Below are positions 60,355-64,000 of a stretch of 64,000 bases of DNA, in pieces. This stretch comes from Nocardioides albertanoniae. GTDB taxonomy: Bacteria; Actinomycetota; Actinomycetes; Propionibacteriales; Nocardioidaceae. Position numbers and translations under genes: made by a program. The stretch lies in NCBI RefSeq assembly GCF_006716315.1, contig NZ_VFOV01000001.1, positions 1,408,501 to 1,472,500 on the forward strand, in the 5' to 3' direction. The notes under the pieces are model-generated. The model ran no database searches, had not been told where the DNA came from, and saw only the letters and a program-made list of their open reading frames with translations. Position 1 is the first letter of the stretch. Every line of letters starts with the position of its first letter.

Positions 60355-61644
60355 ATGTGGGGCATGCCTATGCGGTCGTTGACGACCAGAAACATTTCGA
60401 TGGCTTCGGCTGCGGCTGCCTGTGTGGCGGCGCTGGTCGTAGCGATGATGTCCGTGGTGTCGACACCAGCATCTGCTGCTTCGTGGGCGCCACCCGCGGG
60501 CCCGTCGTTCAACAATCCGACCGGCAACTGGGGCCAGCGCAACTTCGTGGCCAGCCGCATCAACAACAGCATCCGGCACGCGCCTCGTGGTTCCTACATC
60601 AGGTTCGTGACCTACAACCTGGATCGCAGCGACACCGTCGACCTGCTGATCGCCGCGCACAAGCGCGGTGTGCACGTGCAGATCCTCGTCAACCGGAAGA
60701 TGTGGAGCAGCGGTGAGAAGAAGCTGGCCAAGCGGCTGAGCACCAAGCGCCACCGTCCGAGCTTCATCTACGGCTGCGGCGGCGCCTGCCGCGGCGGCAC
60801 CAAGGGCAACCTCCACATCAAGATCCACTCGTTCACCCAGGTCGGGTCCAAGCGCAACGTGCTGATCAGCAGCTCGGGCAACCTCGGTGGCGGCGCGGCC
60901 GGCGCGCAGTGGAACGACGCCCAGACGATCTACGCCAACTCCAGCCTGTGGAAGACCTGGATGCGGATGTTCAGCGAGCTGAGGGCCGACCGGAAGGCCT
61001 CGCCCCGCTACGTCTCGTGGACCGGTGGCGGCACCTCCGTCGGGTTCCAGCGCAAGCGTCCGGGAGCGACGAGCGAGGAGATCTACGCCCGCGGCAGCGG
61101 CGACCGCGTCATCGACAGGCTGCGCCGGGTCGGTTGCCGGGCGCCCAAGGGCTACGGCACGAGGGGCAAGACCCTGCTGCGGGTCCACATGTATGCGTGG
61201 TACAGCAAGCGCGGGGAGCGGATCGCGAGCGAGCTCGTGCGGCTCAAGAAGCGCGGCTGCGTGGTGCGGGTGATCGGCTCGGTCACCAGCGACGCGGTCT
61301 ACCGCAAGCTGAGGCGGGTCGGCATCCCGGCGCGCGACGCCGCCTGGGACTGGGGTCGGAAGAAGTCGACCGGCGGCGACAAGATCGTCTTCGGGTCGCG
61401 CTGCTACTCCCACTACAAGTGGATGAGCGTCAACGGCGCCTTCGCCGGCAAGGGCACCTTCAGCGTCTGGACCGGCTCGGAGAACTGGTCGCCCCCGTCG
61501 TTCAGCAACGACGAGGTCACCTTCAGGTTCAACTCGAGGCGCTACTACGACGCCTACACCGCCCGGTTCAACAAGATGTGGGACAGCCCCCGGGCGACCC
61601 ACAAGATCTACTCCAAGCCCAAGAAGCGCCCCTGCGCCAGCTGA
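60355..61644 (+). CDS. Secreted phospholipase D-like domain protein
   Basis: A 429-aa exported protein with a signal peptide (about 15-42, ending ASA-A). Two PLD repeats are visible: [11 protein letters not shown] with SSSGNLG, and HYKWMSVNG with TGSENW. In each the Asp of the HxK(x)4D motif is replaced (Thr, Asn), although the His and Lys remain. This variant occurs in actinobacterial secreted PLD-like proteins. Substrate unknown. Less GC-rich, Lys/Arg-rich mature part. ATG 60355 is 8 nt after TATAGT. Confidence 0.82.
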   Translation: MWGMPMRSLTTRNISMASAAAACVAALVVAMMSVVSTPASAASWAPPAGPSFNNPTGNWGQRNFVASRINNSIRHAPRGSYIRFVTYNLDRSDTVDLLIAAHKRGVHVQILVNRKMWSSGEKKLAKRLSTKRHRPSFIYGCGGACRGGTKGNLHIKIHSFTQVGSKRNVLISSSGNLGGGAAGAQWNDAQTIYANSSLWKTWMRMFSELRADRKASPRYVSWTGGGTSVGFQRKRPGATSEEIYARGSGDRVIDRLRRVGCRAPKGYGTRGKTLLRVHMYAWYSKRGERIASELVRLKKRGCVVRVIGSVTSDAVYRKLRRVGIPARDAAWDWGRKKSTGGDKIVFGSRCYSHYKWMSVNGAFAGKGTFSVWTGSENWSPPSFSNDEVTFRFNSRRYYDAYTARFNKMWDSPRATHKIYSKPKKRPCAS

Positions 61645-61669
61645 GCGAGCCCGCCGCTAGGCTCGCCGG

Positions 61670-62554
61670 ATGAGCTTCGGTGAACTCGGCGGCGGACTCC
61701 AGCCGCTCGACGGCGGCTGGTCGGGAGAGACGTTCCTGGCCGACGCCGGTGGCGACCGGTCGGTGGTGCGGGTCTTCGCGAATCCACGTCACCATCCGCA
61801 GGCGGCGGAGATCCAGGAGGCCCTGCACCGTCTGGTGCGGGGCCTCGTGGCGGTGCCGGCCGTCTTGGAGGTACGCCGCGCCGACCCGGCAGCGGGCATG
61901 CCGGCGCTGCTGGTGACGGAGTTCGTGGAGGGAGCCCGAGCCGATCAGGTGCTCTCGACCCTCGACGAGACCTCGCTCGCCGACCTCGGCCGCCGGCTCG
62001 GTCAGATCGCGGGCACGCTGGCGGGGATGCCGTTCCTGACCGCCGGCACCTTCGTCGACGGCGACCTGCGGGTGGACCCGTTCGCGTTGGACCTGCCCGA
62101 ATGGGTCGAGTCGCACGCCGAGCGTCTCGACTGGTCGACGGCGGACCTCGACGCGTTGCGCGACGTCGCCGCGAGCGCTCAGGACCTGCTCTACACGGTC
62201 ACCCGGGTGAGCCTCGTGCACAGCGACCTCAACCCCAAGAACATCGTCGTCGACCCGCACTCGCTCCAGGTGCGGGCGGTGCTCGACTGGGAGTTCACCC
62301 ACGCCGGCTCACCCTTCACCGACCTCGGCAACCTGCTCCGGTTCGACCGGGACGCGGCGTACGTCGCCGGCGTGCTGGAGGGCTACGTCGCCCAGCGCGG
62401 CGGGAGCGCCCGGGCCGCGCTCGACCTGGCTCGCGCAGCGGACCTGTTCGCCCTGGTCGAGCTCGCGGCGCGGCGTACGGCCAATCCGGTCGCCGCGCGG
62501 GCGCACGACCTCCTGCACACCATCGCCCGCCGCGAGGACATCCACGCAGACTAG
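61670..62554 (+). CDS. Phosphotransferase (APH/choline kinase-like)
   Basis: A 294-aa kinase-fold protein with the catalytic loop VHSDLNPKN (about 183-191) and the metal-binding segment VLDWEFTHAGSPFTDLGN. It belongs to the aminoglycoside phosphotransferase family, whose members phosphorylate many small molecules; a resistance role cannot be assumed. A TAGGCT box 6 nt before the ATG suggests leaderless expression. Confidence 0.85.
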   Translation: MSFGELGGGLQPLDGGWSGETFLADAGGDRSVVRVFANPRHHPQAAEIQEALHRLVRGLVAVPAVLEVRRADPAAGMPALLVTEFVEGARADQVLSTLDETSLADLGRRLGQIAGTLAGMPFLTAGTFVDGDLRVDPFALDLPEWVESHAERLDWSTADLDALRDVAASAQDLLYTVTRVSLVHSDLNPKNIVVDPHSLQVRAVLDWEFTHAGSPFTDLGNLLRFDRDAAYVAGVLEGYVAQRGGSARAALDLARAADLFALVELAARRTANPVAARAHDLLHTIARREDIHAD

Positions 62555-62556
62555 GG

Positions 62557-62592
62557 CAGGTCGGCCCAGGTCGGCCCAGGCCAGCCCAGGTC
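62557..62592. repeat. Short tandem repeat between convergent genes
   Basis: Three to four imperfect copies of the decamer GGCCCAGGTC fill the gap between the kinase-like and XRE genes. Probably a simple-sequence spacer. Confidence 0.4.
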
Positions 62593-63517
62593 AGGACAGG
62601 GTGGCGGTGACGCTGGGGCGCGTGGTGACCGGCGGCTGGTCGGCGACGAAGTCGCTCAGGGGGCCGAGCACTCCGGTGTCGGTGCCGCTCACCGGTCGCA
62701 GCACGCTGAGGTGGAGCGTAGCCGCGGTGTCGAGCCAGAGCCGGGTGAACTCGAACGAGACCTTGCCGAAGCGCGGGAGGTCGAAGTCGGTGGTGCTCGA
62801 GCCGTCGCTGGCGATCTCGCCGCGCTGCCAGAGCTCGGCGAAGTGTGGTGACTCCGACTGCATCCGCTCCACGAAACGGGTCCACGACGGGTCGTCGAGG
62901 TGGGCGGCCATCCCGGCCCGGAGCCGCGCGACCATCCGCGCGGTCACGGCCGGGTAGTCGCGATACGCCTTCGCCCAGTCGGGGTCGAGGAACGCCCGCA
63001 CCAGACAGTTGCGGTTCTCGACCGGCCCGTCGTCGAGGTCGGTGATCATGAACCGGTAGGCAGCGTTGCTGGCCAGGATGTCGTAGCGCGCGTTCTGCAC
63101 GCACGCCGGAAACGGCATCACCTGGGAGAGCAGCGCCAGGTGACCGGGGGTGACCACGGCGCAGCCGCTGGTGGCGCCCGCCGGGGCGGGGGAGTGGCCG
63201 GTGACCAGACGCCACAGATGGTTGCGCTCGTCGTGGTCGAGCTGCAGGGCGCCGGCGATCGCGTCGAGCACCTCGGGCGAGGGGTTGATGTCGCGGCCCT
63301 GCTCCAGCCAGGTGTACCAGGTCACGCCCACCTGGGCGAGCATCGCGACCTCCTCCCGCCGCAGCCCCGGCGTACGTCTGCGGCCGCCGCCGGGCAGTCC
63401 GACCCGCTGCGGCGTCAGCCGCTCGCGGCGGCTGCGCAGGAACGCGCCGATCTCCGTGCGGGCCGGCGAGGTCCCGGCACGGGTCGTCGACGCCGGTGGA
63501 GTTGTCGCAGTCACCAT
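62591..63517 (-). CDS. XRE-family regulator with MmyB-like ligand domain
   Basis: A 308-aa regulator: an N-terminal HTH (TPGLRREEVAMLAQVGVTWY) and a C-terminal MmyB-like PAS-type domain (NARYDILASNAAYRFMITDL). Such proteins usually control a divergent gene, here the MFS exporter at 63575. ATG 63517 has a TATCCT box 7 nt upstream. Confidence 0.9.
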   Translation of the reverse strand: MVTATTPPASTTRAGTSPARTEIGAFLRSRRERLTPQRVGLPGGGRRRTPGLRREEVAMLAQVGVTWYTWLEQGRDINPSPEVLDAIAGALQLDHDERNHLWRLVTGHSPAPAGATSGCAVVTPGHLALLSQVMPFPACVQNARYDILASNAAYRFMITDLDDGPVENRNCLVRAFLDPDWAKAYRDYPAVTARMVARLRAGMAAHLDDPSWTRFVERMQSESPHFAELWQRGEIASDGSSTTDFDLPRFGKVSFEFTRLWLDTAATLHLSVLRPVSGTDTGVLGPLSDFVADQPPVTTRPSVTATLS

Positions 63518-63520
63518 GAG

Positions 63521-63553
63521 TACCAGGATAAACACGCTCTGGATACCTGGATA
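63521..63553. promoter_or_regulatory. Direct repeats in the XRE/MFS divergent promoter
   Basis: TACCAGGATA (63521-63530) and TACCTGGATA (63544-63553) lie 23 bp apart, about two helical turns, between the two starts. They are candidate binding sites for the XRE regulator. Confidence 0.45.
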
Positions 63554-63574
63554 GATCCGGTCGAGAGTGGTGTC

Positions 63575-64000
63575 GTGACCACAACTACGCTCCCTGCCAG
63601 CCCGACCCGGCAGCTGGACGCCATCGGTGCCGTCGCCCTGCTCGGCGGCGGTGCCATCGCGAACTACATCGTGGGCTGCGCCGCGGTGGCGCTGCCGAGT
63701 CTCGTGGCCGAGACCGGCATCGCGAGCGATGTCGCCGGGCTCGCGTTGTCGATCTTCTCCGTCGGGTTCGCCGCAGTGCTCGTGCTCGGCGGACGCCTGG
63801 GCGACAGGTTCGGCCGGCGCCGGCTCTTCGGGATCGGTCTCGCGGCGCTGGCGGTGACCTCTGTCGGGGTGGCCCTCGCGCCGACGTTCTGGATCCTGCT
63901 CGTCGCACGGATCCTGCAGGGCATCGCTGCCGGCCTGATGCTGCCGCAGGTGCTCTCGACGGTCCAGGCGACCACCTCCGGCCAGGAGCGCGTACGCCTC
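63575..64000 (+). CDS. MFS drug-efflux transporter, DHA2/EmrB type, partial
   Basis: The first 142 residues of a 14-helix drug/proton antiporter, running off the window end. Helices 1-4 are visible, with motif A LGGRLGDRFGRRRLFG and motif B-like RILQGIAAGLMLPQVL. GTG 63575 begins VTTTTLPASP. It is divergent from the XRE gene, which probably regulates it. Confidence 0.88.
   Translation, partial: MTTTTLPASPTRQLDAIGAVALLGGGAIANYIVGCAAVALPSLVAETGIASDVAGLALSIFSVGFAAVLVLGGRLGDRFGRRRLFGIGLAALAVTSVGVALAPTFWILLVARILQGIAAGLMLPQVLSTVQATTSGQERVRL

Overview
The window is a 64-kb piece of a high-GC actinobacterial chromosome, most like a Nocardioides-type (Propionibacteriales) genome. The base composition, the gene order prmC, Sua5, wecA, atpI, atpBEFHAGDC, DUF2550, and the later nucS, epimerase, thiolase and thioredoxin/TPR genes match the conserved actinobacterial neighbourhood known from Mycobacterium (the Rv1300-Rv1324 region). 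Many genes carry a TANNNT box only 6-8 nt before the start codon, the layout of leaderless mRNAs common in actinobacteria. I see no rRNA, tRNA, CRISPR array, IS element or prophage.

Layout. 1-3.1 kb: translation release-factor methylase, tRNA threonylcarbamoylation and cell-envelope undecaprenyl-phosphate glycosyltransferase genes. 3.2-4.5 kb: a two-gene WXG/type VII-like insert. 4.5-12.7 kb: the complete F1Fo ATP synthase operon. 12.7-20 kb: membrane proteins, an MFS carrier, a SWIM-SNF2 helicase, a two-HTH regulator, the PduO-type cobalamin adenosyltransferase and a STAS protein. 20.4-31 kb: ethylmalonyl-CoA mutase, D-amino-acid oxidase, a secreted 5'-nucleotidase, the mismatch endonuclease NucS and two unusual 3-hydroxyacyl-CoA dehydrogenases. 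31-42 kb: hydrolase, TetR/serine hydrolase pair, NarL-type two-component system, SLC13/ArsB-type permease, CGNR regulator, transporters and a DivIVA-like coiled coil. 42.3-47.3 kb: crotonyl-CoA carboxylase/reductase, epimerase, thiolase, MeaB, PH protein. 47-57 kb: thioredoxin-like protein, LysR/EamA pair, Nudix gene behind a tandem repeat, an ECF41-type sigma factor with its partner, and a secreted amidase/M36 protease operon. 57-64 kb: enoyl-CoA hydratase, electron-transfer flavoprotein, a PLD-like secreted protein, a kinase-like protein, an XRE regulator and a truncated MFS exporter.

Main biological reading. Genes for most of the acyl-CoA half of the ethylmalonyl-CoA route (thiolase, hydroxybutyryl-CoA dehydrogenase, enoyl-CoA hydratase, Ccr, epimerase, Ecm, its chaperone MeaB, the B12 adenosyltransferase, ETF) lie scattered over about 41 kb. 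Five promoters among them (ecm, hbd, ccr, mce/phaA, etfBA) carry the same 18-bp palindrome, consensus GGTTACTNNNNRGTAAYN. I infer one regulator controlling this scattered set; this is the most interesting signal in the window. Other notable items are an 83-bp tandem repeat that builds a chain of overlapping mini-ORFs before a Nudix gene, families of long perfect palindromes between genes, a near-consensus ECF41 promoter, a meaB gene with no usual start codon at its conserved N-terminus, and an orphan terminator-like hairpin with a C6 loop that may end a small RNA.
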